Below the pieces are notes generated by a model, which did no database searches, had not been told where the DNA came from, and saw nothing but the letters and a program-made list of their open reading frames with translations. This document shows, one piece after another, positions 1 through 8,403 of a stretch of 24,468 bases of DNA. Position numbers and translations under genes: made by a program. Source of the stretch: CAZAIO01 sp964485235. GTDB taxonomy: Bacteria > Chloroflexota > Dehalococcoidia > GIF9 > UBA5629. Location of the stretch: positions 1 to 24,468 of the forward strand of contig CAZAIO010000027.1 in the NCBI GenBank assembly GCA_964485235.1, in the 5' to 3' direction. How positions within the stretch are numbered: position 1 is the stretch's first letter; every line of letters begins with the position of its first letter.

Positions 1-249
1 TTCTTGTATTCTGTTTCTATAAGCTTATTGCTTAAATATGACCTAGGTTATATACGGTTTTTTACTCCCTGATGTATACTTTTTTATAAATAAATGGTTG
101 AACGTATTTTCGAGTATAACCACCTGTTAAGTATACGGATATGGGTAAGATATGGACGAGATAAAGGTGGGCATCGGTGAGACCTGTCCTGTACTACTTG
201 TCGAAACCCGCAAAACTTTGAGGAAATATATCAATATAGGGGGTATGTC

Positions 250-804
250 ATGTCAGCAGAGAATATTAAAGGAACGCATCATATAGTAAAAAGATCCCAA
301 AGAACTCAAGGCAATGTCCCTGCGGAATGTAATGGCAGATTGACACCATTAGTAGAGGAAGGTCCATTCTATAAGTCAGGTTCTCCCAAACGCACCAGCA
401 TTGCCGAGCCTGGTACTGCAGGTCGCAGGATCGTTATAGAAGGGTATGTGTTCGACAGAAATTGTCGGCCGATCGAGAACGCATGGCTAGATTTTTGGCA
501 GGCAGATGGAAGGGGAGCGTATGATAATAATGGATATAATCTACGTGGACATCAATATACGGATAAAAACGGACGTTATCATCTGGAAACGGTTAGACCA
601 ATAGGATACGGTCCCCGCACGGCACATATCCATACGAAGGTAAGGGCTAATAGTAAGTCTCCGATTCTTAATGTTCAGTTATTTTTCCCTGGAGAAAAAG
701 GAAACCAAAAAGATTCACTATTTGATAGTTCTCTGGTTATGAATATTATAGATGCCAATGAAGAGGATAAAGTTACCTATAACTTTATATTAGACGTTGA
801 TTGA
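250..804 (+). CDS. Intradiol ring-cleavage dioxygenase-like protein
   Basis: This 184-residue protein looks like a small member of the intradiol dioxygenase family (protocatechuate 3,4-/catechol 1,2-dioxygenase fold), which uses non-haem Fe(III) and O2 to open catechol-type rings between the two hydroxyls. The family landmarks are present: a WQAD element near residues 83-86, Tyr91 in the GRGAY motif, and a compact RPIGYGPRTAHIH stretch supplying Tyr120, His126 and His128. Together these give the expected two-Tyr/two-His iron set. The Tyr-to-His spacing of 6 is shorter than the 13 of classical protocatechuate dioxygenase and fits the small single-domain subfamily. I see no signal peptide. The start at 250 follows a purine-rich AGGGGG. 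It has no same-strand partner. The substrate cannot be read from the sequence, and an O2-requiring enzyme is unexpected beside anaerobic benzoyl-CoA genes. Confidence 0.82.
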   Translation: MSAENIKGTHHIVKRSQRTQGNVPAECNGRLTPLVEEGPFYKSGSPKRTSIAEPGTAGRRIVIEGYVFDRNCRPIENAWLDFWQADGRGAYDNNGYNLRGHQYTDKNGRYHLETVRPIGYGPRTAHIHTKVRANSKSPILNVQLFFPGEKGNQKDSLFDSSLVMNIIDANEEDKVTYNFILDVD

Positions 805-1053
805 GATGATTTATATGTTACAACCTCTATAAGTATGATACGCTTGCCTTTATTCGGCTCAATAAACCAGCCTTTTAAGAATCGTTGAATCTCTTGAATA
901 TGATGGCATTATAATCGACAACCACTAAAAATATGCAGTCGTTGGATTGATTTTGCTGATTTTACATTTTCCCTTTCGGTGATAAATCGGTGTACCGCTG
1001 CACAAATCTGACAAATGTATCATCCAACTACAACGTTTATAATAAGAATTGAT

Positions 1054-1296
1054 ATGAAGGTACGTGAGCTTAAAGAACACCTGAATAAATTTGATCCTGA
1101 ATTAGATGTCTTATGCTATATAGAGGACAAAAAGCTTGTTTCAGAACCTAAAGGTTTCAGATTATTGGATATAGAATATGTTTCTACCACTCATGGTGAA
1201 TTAATACATCTCAAGGATTCCACGCCATATCTTAAGCTTGGCAGCGGACCTTCTTCCATTGAAATAGTTACTTTGGAAGGCACAGCAGAATTCTAA
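1054..1296 (+). CDS. Small hypothetical protein, MKVRELKEHL type
   Basis: An 80-residue acidic soluble protein. Its beginning, MKVRELKEHLNKFDPELDVLCY, matches a pattern I know from many small phage and bacterial proteins of unknown function: a short helix, then a 'xFDPxxxVxxY' turn and an acidic strand. I chose the Met at 1054 because the family pattern starts there. An in-frame ATG at 1015 would add 13 residues unlike the family. Neither start has a clear ribosome binding site. No catalytic or metal motif is visible. The function is unknown. Confidence 0.55.
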   Translation: MKVRELKEHLNKFDPELDVLCYIEDKKLVSEPKGFRLLDIEYVSTTHGELIHLKDSTPYLKLGSGPSSIEIVTLEGTAEF

Positions 1297-1770
1297 TTAC
1301 TTCCTGCTATACAAGGCCCTATATTGGTTCCTCTTAATTCCCAGTTATTTTGCACAATACTCGGTATTGTTCAACTGTACCCGAACGCTGTCACAATAAC
1401 TCATTTTGTAAACTTAGAAAAAATTTGAAACGAAAAGATCTTCAGATTCAAGCAGTCTTCCAAAATGAAGTTTAAATTTCATTGGGTTATGGATCGCATT
1501 CTCTGATTTGTTGAGCTTCTCAAGTAACAAATATTCTTGAAATGTCATAAATCTGTAATACTTTTCGATGAAGTTTTATAACTATTACATACACTAAACT
1601 TTACCATAAATGTAAATACGTAAATTATGGCTAGGAATTAACGTAGGGAATATTAGGCATCTTAATGACCTCCGTTAGTTCATATTTCATAAGCGCAATT
1701 TCTAAACAAAATAACTACGAGAAAATACTACTCAGACTATCTCAAAAAAATTTCGGTGGGAGGGATAATT
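1297..1770. other. Intergenic stretch of about 470 bp
   Basis: AT-rich and with no convincing gene on either strand. The only structure I see is a near-perfect 18-bp palindrome with one symmetric mismatch at 1465-1482. The last 20 bases hold the GGGAGGG ribosome binding site of the radical SAM gene. No clear promoter pair was found. Confidence 0.5.
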
Positions 1771-3246
1771 ATGGTAACCAGAATAGGCAAACGAATTGTA
1801 CATCGAACCAAGAGAGAACTGGAAGAGAGAGCGCTTGGCCAAGCCTTAGGTCTTTTAGGCAACAATCCAGATAAGAATGCCGAGTATCTTGTCAAAACAA
1901 TTGACCGTATTACCAAAAACGAAAAGGATGCTATCGTTCAAGACTGGTTTCATCGCTGGCTTGAGGAGGGAAAACCAGGACGTGAATTCTTGGGAAGAAT
2001 ACTTAAGAATATACATCCCAATGTGCGTCGGCGCTATATAGCTCGCATGGTGGTAAGCATGTTCTTCCCCGATAGGGACTTGATGGAACGCTACCAAACC
2101 GAATACGGCGTGATTCCTCCGGCAGTAATGCTGATATCGCCGTCAATGAGATGTAACTACCGCTGCAAGGGCTGCTATGCCGCGAGCTATGAACGCAAGG
2201 ACGATATGAAGCCGGAGGTATTCGATCGTGTGCTCCAGGAAGCCGAAAATATAGGTATGAACTTCTTCGTGATACTGGGAGGAGAGCCGTTCATCTACCC
2301 CGAACTGCTGGATACAATAAAAAAACATAATAAATCATTCTTCCAAATATATACCAACGGGTCTTTCATAGATAAGGCTATGGCAAAAAGACTGGTCGAA
2401 CTGGGCAATATTGCACCCCAACTTAGTGTCAATGGTCCGGCTGAGTATACAGATCCCTCGCGGGGAGAAGGTGCCTTCGATAATGTCATGCAGGCTATGG
2501 ATAATCTTCGTGAAGCCGGCTGTGTTTTCGGCTTCTCCTCACTGTTGACCCGTGAAAATATCGATGTTATTTGCTCCGAGGAGTGGATAGACCTGCTTAT
2601 CGAGAAGGGGGCTTTGTATGGCTGGCTATTCCTTTATATGCCCGTGGGTGATAAACCGGATATGGAACTGATGCCGACTCCCGAGCAGCGCAATCAGCTC
2701 AGAGCTGCTATATCTCACTATCGACAAACCAAGCCGATATTAGCCGCCGATTTCTGGAGCGACGGGGCGCTGACCGGCGGCTGCATCGCCGGAGGCAGGG
2801 CTTATTTTCACATCAATCACAGAGGAGACGTGGAGCCGTGCATCTTTTGCCACTTCGCAACTCATAATATCAATGAATGCAGCCTTATCGATGCGCTCAA
2901 ATCCCCCTTCTTCAAGGGTATTAGAGAAAATCAGCCGTTTAGCTATAACACGTTGCGCCCCTGCCCGATGATAGACCACCCGCAGACTATGTGGGGCATA
3001 ATCCAGCAACATGGTGCCAGGTCAACACACCCGGGTGCTGAAGAGATGTTCACCACCCTCGCTCCTGAGATGAAGAAGTATTCTGACGGAGTTGAGAAGA
3101 TCATGGATGAAGTTTGGGATACTGAGAGCTACCATGACTGGGCGGCGAGATGGATGACCGAGGTGCAACGGACAAACCAGGAGAAAATAGAGGAACGCCG
3201 TAAAGAGTACGAGGCATCACGAAATAAAAAAACACTTAAGCGGTGA
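1771..3246 (+). CDS. Radical SAM / SPASM-domain protein
   Basis: A 491-residue radical SAM enzyme. Residues 128-135 carry the canonical CxxxCxxC motif (Cys128, Cys132, Cys135) that binds the catalytic 4Fe-4S cluster. A GGEPF motif at about 170-174 is the SAM-binding signature. The C-terminal part has a second Cys set (Cys338, Cys357, Cys360, Cys370, Cys398) in a SPASM-like arrangement, predicted to bind an auxiliary cluster. The N-terminal 120 residues are helical and highly charged, and the last 30 residues are a charged tail. The start is the ATG at 1771, which has GGGAGGG six bases upstream; the GTG at 1756 in the same frame overlaps that site and is unlikely. SPASM enzymes often modify peptides or other enzymes, but the substrate here is unknown. 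The next gene downstream is a 53-residue Trp-rich membrane protein with its own promoter. Confidence 0.88.
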   Translation: MVTRIGKRIVHRTKRELEERALGQALGLLGNNPDKNAEYLVKTIDRITKNEKDAIVQDWFHRWLEEGKPGREFLGRILKNIHPNVRRRYIARMVVSMFFPDRDLMERYQTEYGVIPPAVMLISPSMRCNYRCKGCYAASYERKDDMKPEVFDRVLQEAENIGMNFFVILGGEPFIYPELLDTIKKHNKSFFQIYTNGSFIDKAMAKRLVELGNIAPQLSVNGPAEYTDPSRGEGAFDNVMQAMDNLREAGCVFGFSSLLTRENIDVICSEEWIDLLIEKGALYGWLFLYMPVGDKPDMELMPTPEQRNQLRAAISHYRQTKPILAADFWSDGALTGGCIAGGRAYFHINHRGDVEPCIFCHFATHNINECSLIDALKSPFFKGIRENQPFSYNTLRPCPMIDHPQTMWGIIQQHGARSTHPGAEEMFTTLAPEMKKYSDGVEKIMDEVWDTESYHDWAARWMTEVQRTNQEKIEERRKEYEASRNKKTLKR

Positions 3247-3430
3247 ATCCTGCCTGAAGATACCGTCTAGCTTCGGAAGCAATTGCCACAAACCACTAAT
3301 AATCGATGTTATCACAGGTCACCAGTATATAGTTGCGTCCCTTTTCCCCCTATTTACGTAGGTTTACGAATACACTCCTCTGGCAATAACACATATTATT
3401 TATTTATTCCGGGAACCGGTCTGATAGCTA

Positions 3431-3459
3431 TTGCCCTCTAAATACACGGATAGTACAAT
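3431..3459 (+). promoter_or_regulatory. Predicted sigma-70 promoter of the 53-residue protein
   Basis: TTGCCC at 3431-3436, 17 bp of spacer, then TACAAT at 3454-3459. It lies about 58 bp before the start codon at 3518. Confidence 0.45.
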
Positions 3460-3517
3460 AATCTAAATGTTCAGGCCATTATTAATCGTCTATTAAAATT
3501 AAAAGGAGGTTAATACA

Positions 3518-3679
3518 ATGGAGAAAAAACATGCAAATCATAACACTGGAGCAAGCCTTGGAGGGGCATTCTGGTTTGCAGGATGGTTATTTACTATCGC
3601 ATTTGCTAAGCTGGTCTGGTGGAAAATTATACTCGGTATTATAGTGTGGCCGCTATTCTTGGGATGGGCTGTGGGATAA
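3518..3679 (+). CDS. Trp-rich small membrane protein (53 aa)
   Basis: A 53-residue protein that most gene finders' length cut-offs would miss. It is supported by an excellent AAAGGAGG ribosome binding site six to seven bases before the ATG and by a promoter upstream. The N-terminus is hydrophilic with two His (MEKKHANHN). It is followed by two hydrophobic segments, about residues 15-33 and 36-52, separated by a Lys at the turn. Six of 53 residues are Trp, placed near segment ends as expected for a membrane hairpin. I do not recognise the family and assign no function. Confidence 0.7.
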   Translation: MEKKHANHNTGASLGGAFWFAGWLFTIAFAKLVWWKIILGIIVWPLFLGWAVG

Positions 3680-3787
3680 TTTTTAATAACGCAGGTTTAT
3701 TAAAGAGATACGTATCTTATGCAGGTTGACCGGTTAGAATTCTGTAAAATGTATTGTGATATCAAATATGTTGTCAGAGAGGTCTGC

Positions 3788-4234
3788 TCAGTCGGAGCCC
3801 AACATATCATCTAATATTTTTACAGCGTCAGCAACGAAAGCGGGACAGACAGACGTAAATATCTGCTTACTGCGTGCGAGTGCGAGGTCTTCCGGTTTGC
3901 TTAAATCATAACCGAGAAGTTCTTTACATAATGTGGAATTGTGAATTGCCTTGAATCTCATGTTGAATTCACGGATATATTCGTAAGTTTTTTCCATACT
4001 CTGACGCGGGTCTTTTTCCCATACCTCCTGTGTAAGGCCGATCACCATATAAGCAGCTGTTATTGCCCCACATACACTTCCGGTACGTCCCATACCGCCG
4101 CCGAACCCCTGGGCCAGTTTAAGGGCAAGTTTACGCTCGAGTCCGTATTTTTCAGCATAGCTCGTTAATACAGTCTGTGCGCAATTCATTCGGCCGGAAG
4201 ACATAAGTGAAAAGGCTATATCAGATTTATTCAT
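3788..4234 (-). CDS. C_GCAxxG_C_C family redox-type protein
   Basis: This 148-residue protein matches the C_GCAxxG_C_C family of putative redox-active, cysteine-rich proteins common in strict anaerobes. Numbered from the chosen start, the conserved cysteines are Cys18 (MNCAQ), Cys55 in the segment AQGFGGGMGRTGSVCGA, Cys103 and Cys130. Family members are thought to bind a metal or act in redox chemistry, but no member has a settled function to my knowledge. I placed the start at the ATG at 4234 (MNKSDIA), which aligns with the usual family N-terminus. An in-frame ATG at 4252 would add six residues. Neither has a clear ribosome binding site. It is a single-gene unit on the minus strand, flanked by plus-strand genes. 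Confidence 0.8.
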   Translation of the reverse strand: MNKSDIAFSLMSSGRMNCAQTVLTSYAEKYGLERKLALKLAQGFGGGMGRTGSVCGAITAAYMVIGLTQEVWEKDPRQSMEKTYEYIREFNMRFKAIHNSTLCKELLGYDLSKPEDLALARSKQIFTSVCPAFVADAVKILDDMLGSD

Positions 4235-4488
4235 AGGAAGGAAGCATATCATATTAACAGTAAAATGTGGAGTGCCGATTAGTTATGAAGTGCGGGTTGT
4301 ATTATATATATTTGAAATGAGAATGTTACTTTTTAATAAAAAATAATTGGGGGATAGGCCTCTTATCACGTTAATGCTTTCACCGGTGAACAGTTTATTA
4401 GACAGAAACCGTTATCGGAATAGCTGATTGTATTATATAAGTTGTAGAATTTACGTCAGCGGAATTATAATTTAGCAGGGATGAAAGT

Positions 4489-4815
4489 ATGAGCCTACTT
4501 GAAACTGCAATCATCGTATTCTTTATTAATATTCCTTTCGGTTACTGGAGGGCTAATACCAGAAGGTTCTCATTACAGTGGATTCTATCTATTCATCTTG
4601 TTGTACCCGTTGTTATATTTCTTCGATATTACATGGGACTAGGATGGGAATTTATCAGTTTTCCGGTATTGATCGGCTCTTTTTTTATGGGACAGTTTAT
4701 AGGCGGAAGATTGCATACCTGGTTTTCAAAATCATGGTTAAACCATGCTACATCGTGTTTGATATGGGACCTGATAATCAAAATGCGCGAATATTTATCT
4801 GATTTTACCGGATAA
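4489..4815 (+). CDS. Three-helix membrane protein of unknown function
   Basis: A 108-residue protein with three hydrophobic segments at roughly residues 3-20, 28-48 and 56-74, then a more polar C-terminal stretch. Positively charged RANTRR between helices 1 and 2 suggests that loop is cytoplasmic. It has a plausible GGGATGAAAG ribosome binding site just before the ATG. I do not recognise the family. The inverted repeat arms TTACCGG/CCGGTAA around 4804-4837 could act as a weak terminator at its 3' end. Confidence 0.6.
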   Translation: MSLLETAIIVFFINIPFGYWRANTRRFSLQWILSIHLVVPVVIFLRYYMGLGWEFISFPVLIGSFFMGQFIGGRLHTWFSKSWLNHATSCLIWDLIIKMREYLSDFTG

Positions 4816-4882
4816 GGCCTGTTTGTCATACCGGTAATAGAATTAAAGAAATCTTCCTCTGAGTTTGTGTATTTTAAAACAC

Positions 4883-4911
4883 TTGACATGTTGCTATACC
4901 GAAGCTAAAAT
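4883..4911 (+). promoter_or_regulatory. Near-consensus sigma-70 promoter of the FHA-CAP gene
   Basis: A perfect TTGACA at 4883-4888, 17 bp of spacer, then TAAAAT at 4906-4911 (5 of 6). Transcription would start near 4918, leaving a leader of about 140 nt before the start codon at 5061. Confidence 0.6.
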
Positions 4912-5060
4912 TGACCAGCTTCAGCAATGATTTTCCCTCCATTACTGTTAGAACTGAGGATGAAGTGTTGTAATATATTTACATCAAAATTGCTGACCAA
5001 TGCATTAAGGATGTATTGTTTTTCAAAAGCACCGGCTAATCAAGATAAAAGGAGACGGCT

Positions 5061-7553
5061 ATGGGAATTTCTTTTAAATTGAAGATGTCCCGAGGGACAG
5101 ATGTAAAAGAATTATCCCTTGATCAGCCGGTTACCACTGTTGGCAGAAGTACCGATAATTCTATTGTGCTGGATGACGCACAGGTATCGAGACATCACGC
5201 GCAGATAGATTTCTCCGAGGGAAAGCCGCGAATTACCGACCTGGACAGCAGCAACGGCACCCTTGTAAATGGAGCAAAGATAAAACCTAATGAACCGTAC
5301 GGGCTGAAAGAGGGAGATTCTGTCGGAATCGGAGATTACGTATTCACTATAAGTTCTGTAGCTCCGGTCGCACCTGTAACAGAAGAAAAACCGGCGGCTA
5401 AAATTGATGAGCCGGTTACGAAACCTGTAAAAAAGAAGAAATTTCTACGGGGAAAGGTTCTTGCGGGGCTGATTGCAGGTGCAGTTATTGTACTTGCTCT
5501 TGGTACGGCATTAGTTTTAGCAAAGGACAATATTCGTCACGTTTTAACGGAGCAATCGACGCATGGCCTGGCGGAAATGCCTTCACAAATAATAGAAGGG
5601 CTTAATTCAAATCTTAAGGAGATATTCGGACATGTGAAACCTGCGGGCGAACCGCCTGTTATAAATGCTTTCTATGTTGATCCTGAAAGTATTACACAGG
5701 GCGATGCCTGTCTACTGGAATGGGCGGTCTCAGGTGCAACAGAAGTGAGTATTGATCATGGAATTGGAACCGTTAGTTTTGTCGGTAACAGGGAGGTTTC
5801 TCCGCCGGATACCGATACGTATATCCTGACTGCCTCGAATTCTTCTGGAAGCATTACCCGATCTGTAACTGTTGAAGTGACGGCTGAAAGCACACAGGTC
5901 GCATTACCGGTTATTAAATCATTTGTTGCCAGTCCTGACAGTATCAATAAAGGTGAGAATTCTATACTTGACTGGGATGTCACGGGGGCTACTTCAGTTT
6001 CTATTACACCGGGTGCCTCTTCGGTGCCTGAAACAGGGAGTGCTACAAGTGCACCTTCTACGACCACTACATATGTATTAACGGCTACCAATGAAGCAGG
6101 CAGTGTTACTGAATCTGTTACCGTTACAGTTAATGCCGCTTCATCTCCTCCGGCTCCTGTTGCCGCGCCTGTCATACTTTCTTTCGCAGCCGAACCGGAT
6201 GCAGTAGATGCCGGTAGTAATGTCATGTTGACGTGGAATGTTACCGGTGCGACATCTCTATCTATCGATAATGGTATCGGTCAAATACCTTTCAGTTCAG
6301 GTTATATGATTGTACGTCCTTATTCCACTGTCACTTATACTATGACAGCAATAAATACTGCAGGTAGTGTTACCGATACTGCAACTATACTTGTTGCCGC
6401 TGCATCGCCTGCTACAGTCCCGGTGATCAATTCCTTTACTGCCAGTCCGACCAGTATTACAGCCGGTGGAAGTTCATTGCTGAGCTGGAGCGTAACCGGT
6501 GCCACATTTGTTTCGATAACACCAGGGGCAGCATCGCTTCCGGCATCGGGGAGTGCTACCAGTTCTCCTGTGACGACAACAACTTATACGCTTACAGCGA
6601 CAAATATCGCAGGTTCCGTAACACGGCAGGTGACCGTTACGGTTGCTGCAGCGCCTGCCGCAGTACCGGTCATTAATTACTTTACCGCCAGTCCGACCAG
6701 TATTACAGCCGGTGGAAGTTCAACATTGGGCTGGAGCGTAACCGGTGCCACGTCCATATCGATAACGCCGGGAGCACCATCGGTTCCAGCATCGGGAAGT
6801 GCAACGTGTTCTCCTGCTTCTACCACGACATATACATTAACGGCAACCAATACAGCAGGTTCCGTAACCCGGCAGGTAACCGTAACGGTTGCGGCAGCGC
6901 CTGCTGCAGTACCTGTCATCAATTCATTTACCGCCAGTCCAACCAGTATTACAGCCGGTGGAAGTTCAACATTGGGCTGGAGCGTAACCGGTGCCACATC
7001 CATATCGATAGCGCCCGGCGCGCCATCGGTTCCAGCATCGGGAAGTGCTACATGTTCTCCTGCTTCCACTACAACGTATACATTGACGGCAACCAATTCG
7101 GCAGGTTCAGTAACCCGGCAGGTGACCGTTACAGTAACCGCAGCTCCTCCACCGTCACCTGCGGAAACCGCTTCCTGCGAACAGGCATTATTCAATGCAG
7201 TAAATGCAGTGCGGGCAAGTAATGGAATACCTGCTTTAACGAGAAATTCATATATAGACGGGCTCTGCCGGCAACATGCTCAATATATGGCAAATGCCGG
7301 AACACTCAGTCATGATAATTTTAATGCCAGAGCAGATTCAATACGGGCAAGTATACCCGGTATGAACGCATGCGCTGAAAATGTCCTGTATAATTTTACG
7401 CCGTGTAACGCCACTGCTATGGCACAACAATGGTACGATTCTCCCGGACACAGGACAAATATGCTGAATCCGGCATATACGATTTCCGGTATGGGTATTG
7501 TCATTGACAGTAGCGGAAAGATATGGGCGTGTCAGATATTTGCAGGACCGTAA
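5061..7553 (+). CDS. FHA domain - TM - six Ig-like repeats - CAP/SCP domain envelope protein
   Basis: An 830-residue multidomain protein. Residues about 20-98 form an FHA phosphothreonine-binding domain with all key motifs (GRS at 28-30, SRHH, SSNGT, NG). A Pro/Lys linker ends in a KKKK cluster. One membrane helix follows at about 131-154, so by the positive-inside rule the FHA domain is cytoplasmic and the rest is outside. From residue 198, six Ig-like repeats of about 82 residues share the pattern PVI-x-SF-x-ASP...W-x-V-x-GAT...TYTLTATN-x-AGSVT. From about residue 703 a YkwD-type CAP/SCP domain closes the protein, with His in SHDNF, Glu in CAENV and GHRTNML. Ribosome binding site AAGGAGA. 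CAP domains of this class are extracellular, and their activity in bacteria is poorly defined. It has its own promoter and no operon partner. Confidence 0.9.
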   Translation: MGISFKLKMSRGTDVKELSLDQPVTTVGRSTDNSIVLDDAQVSRHHAQIDFSEGKPRITDLDSSNGTLVNGAKIKPNEPYGLKEGDSVGIGDYVFTISSVAPVAPVTEEKPAAKIDEPVTKPVKKKKFLRGKVLAGLIAGAVIVLALGTALVLAKDNIRHVLTEQSTHGLAEMPSQIIEGLNSNLKEIFGHVKPAGEPPVINAFYVDPESITQGDACLLEWAVSGATEVSIDHGIGTVSFVGNREVSPPDTDTYILTASNSSGSITRSVTVEVTAESTQVALPVIKSFVASPDSINKGENSILDWDVTGATSVSITPGASSVPETGSATSAPSTTTTYVLTATNEAGSVTESVTVTVNAASSPPAPVAAPVILSFAAEPDAVDAGSNVMLTWNVTGATSLSIDNGIGQIPFSSGYMIVRPYSTVTYTMTAINTAGSVTDTATILVAAASPATVPVINSFTASPTSITAGGSSLLSWSVTGATFVSITPGAASLPASGSATSSPVTTTTYTLTATNIAGSVTRQVTVTVAAAPAAVPVINYFTASPTSITAGGSSTLGWSVTGATSISITPGAPSVPASGSATCSPASTTTYTLTATNTAGSVTRQVTVTVAAAPAAVPVINSFTASPTSITAGGSSTLGWSVTGATSISIAPGAPSVPASGSATCSPASTTTYTLTATNSAGSVTRQVTVTVTAAPPPSPAETASCEQALFNAVNAVRASNGIPALTRNSYIDGLCRQHAQYMANAGTLSHDNFNARADSIRASIPGMNACAENVLYNFTPCNATAMAQQWYDSPGHRTNMLNPAYTISGMGIVIDSSGKIWACQIFAGP
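5652..7154 (+). repeat. Six in-frame 246-bp Ig-like repeats
   Basis: Tandem coding repeats within the FHA-CAP gene. The last three units begin at 6417, 6663 and 6909, exactly 246 bp (82 codons) apart. Units 5 and 6 are nearly identical in DNA, while units 1-3 are clearly diverged. This gradient suggests duplication from the C-terminal side. Confidence 0.88.
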
Positions 7554-7578
7554 TCTGTAATAACCGGACTGGAAAAAA

Positions 7579-7613
7579 GTAATTATAAGCATGTATTTAT
7601 TCCGTATAATTAC
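7579..7613. repeat. Inverted repeat between convergent genes
   Basis: Perfect 9-bp arms, GTAATTATA at 7579-7587 and TATAATTAC at 7605-7613, with a 17-base loop. It sits between the 3' ends of the FHA-CAP gene and the marR-like gene. It could form a weak AT-only hairpin, but it lacks the GC-rich stem of a normal terminator. Confidence 0.35.
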
Positions 7614-7695
7614 CTGAGATTAAAAAACATAAGCAGGAGAATTAATGGTTTGTAAATGGATGGATCGATTAGACCGATGGCAAATTAAATATTAA

Positions 7696-8202
7696 TTATT
7701 TAATTACACTGTTCGTTTTTTCGACGAGGTTCTTGCTGATTTTGTCTATTGTAATTAATAATATTTTGTCCTCATCCTGCTCCAGGTACGATAAAAGTGC
7801 TTTTTCCGCGGTATCAATTCTATTTATTATCTGGACCATGTAGTTTATGCCGCCTGAAGTTAATTGTATGTGGATGGTCCTGCGGTCTTTACCCATCCTG
7901 CGCCTTTTTACCAGCCCTTTATCTTCAAGACTATCGACGAGTTTGGTGATAGCGTGATTAGAGCGGAGCATGATATGAGCAAGTTGACCTATAGTCAGGA
8001 TTCCATTTCTGGTAGTGAGGACGATAAGAGCATCGACCCATAACCAGTTTACATGGTCTTTTAAAACAATATCGACATACCGGTTGATAATATCGGAGAA
8101 CATTATCAGACGGGGAAATAGTCTGGACTCAATCTGTTTGGTGATTTCTTCGATTTCAGAATGAGTTGCAAATCTTTTAGGCGTAGATCGGAATTCAATC
8201 AT
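7696..8202 (-). CDS. MarR-family transcriptional regulator
   Basis: A 168-residue winged-helix regulator. The middle of the protein has the MarR pattern: a helix-turn-helix (LTIGQLAHIMLRSNHAITKLVDSLE), then the wing (GLVKRRRMGKDRRTIHIQLT) with the DRR signature. Helices on both ends would form the dimer interface. MarR proteins usually bind dyads that overlap their own promoter and are released by small, often aromatic, ligands. Here a perfect 7-bp-arm dyad lies between the predicted -10 and -35 of this gene, supporting autoregulation. It is divergent from the MscS-type channel. The ligand cannot be inferred. Given the aromatic-degradation genes nearby an aromatic ligand is possible, but nothing shows it. 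Confidence 0.85.
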   Translation of the reverse strand: MIEFRSTPKRFATHSEIEEITKQIESRLFPRLIMFSDIINRYVDIVLKDHVNWLWVDALIVLTTRNGILTIGQLAHIMLRSNHAITKLVDSLEDKGLVKRRRMGKDRRTIHIQLTSGGINYMVQIINRIDTAEKALLSYLEQDEDKILLITIDKISKNLVEKTNSVIK

Positions 8203-8237
8203 TATATCCTGGATAATCCGGGTAATATATTTTGGCT

Positions 8238-8266
8238 ATTATACCGTATTTCTGACAAATACGAAA
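8238..8266 (-). promoter_or_regulatory. marR-like promoter with embedded dyad operator
   Basis: On the minus strand a perfect TATAAT lies at 8238-8243; the -35 (8261-8266) is poor. The spacer is filled by a perfect inverted repeat at 8245-8263 (arms CGTATTT/AAATACG, 5-base centre). This is a classic position for an autorepressor site. Confidence 0.5.
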
Positions 8267-8293
8267 TTTATCAGTGGATAAAAGTAAATAAGT

Positions 8294-8313
8294 TAATCAA
8301 TTTTTATTGATTA
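8294..8313. promoter_or_regulatory. Second dyad in the marR-mscS intergenic region
   Basis: A perfect 8-bp inverted repeat, TAATCAAT and ATTGATTA around TTTT. It has no adjacent open reading frame, so it is a candidate operator rather than a terminator. Its sequence differs from the dyad at 8245-8263, so the same protein need not bind both. Confidence 0.4.
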
Positions 8314-8374
8314 TACTATACGAAATCTTTAATTCATTAACTTAATGTTTTGTCGATGGTCAACGATTAATCTG

Positions 8375-8403
8375 TTGGCAATTCATAATTGTTTTGTTAG
8401 AAT
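8375..8403 (+). promoter_or_regulatory. Sigma-70 promoter of the MscS-type channel gene
   Basis: TTGGCA at 8375-8380, 17 bp of spacer, TAGAAT at 8398-8403, both 5 of 6 to consensus. A 13-bp dyad (CAATT CAT AATTG, 8379-8391) overlaps the end of the -35 and the spacer. Transcription would start about 15 nt before the start codon, just ahead of the ribosome binding site. Confidence 0.6.

Noticed and set aside
152..286. A 44-codon reading frame just before and overlapping the dioxygenase gene
   Set aside because: It has a weak start context, overlaps the better-supported gene and shows no recognisable features.
1465..1482. 18-bp near-palindrome in a long intergenic stretch
   Set aside because: It is AT-rich, has a mismatch, is not near a promoter or gene start, and could arise by chance.
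5652..7154. Regularly spaced repeats that might suggest a CRISPR array
   Set aside because: The repeats are 246 bp, contiguous and in frame, and encode Ig-like domains. There are no spacers and no cas genes.
5756..7195. Long minus-strand reading frames across the Ig repeats (5756-6226 and 6677-7195)
   Set aside because: They are antisense mirrors of the 246-bp coding repeats. Their repetitiveness follows from the real gene.
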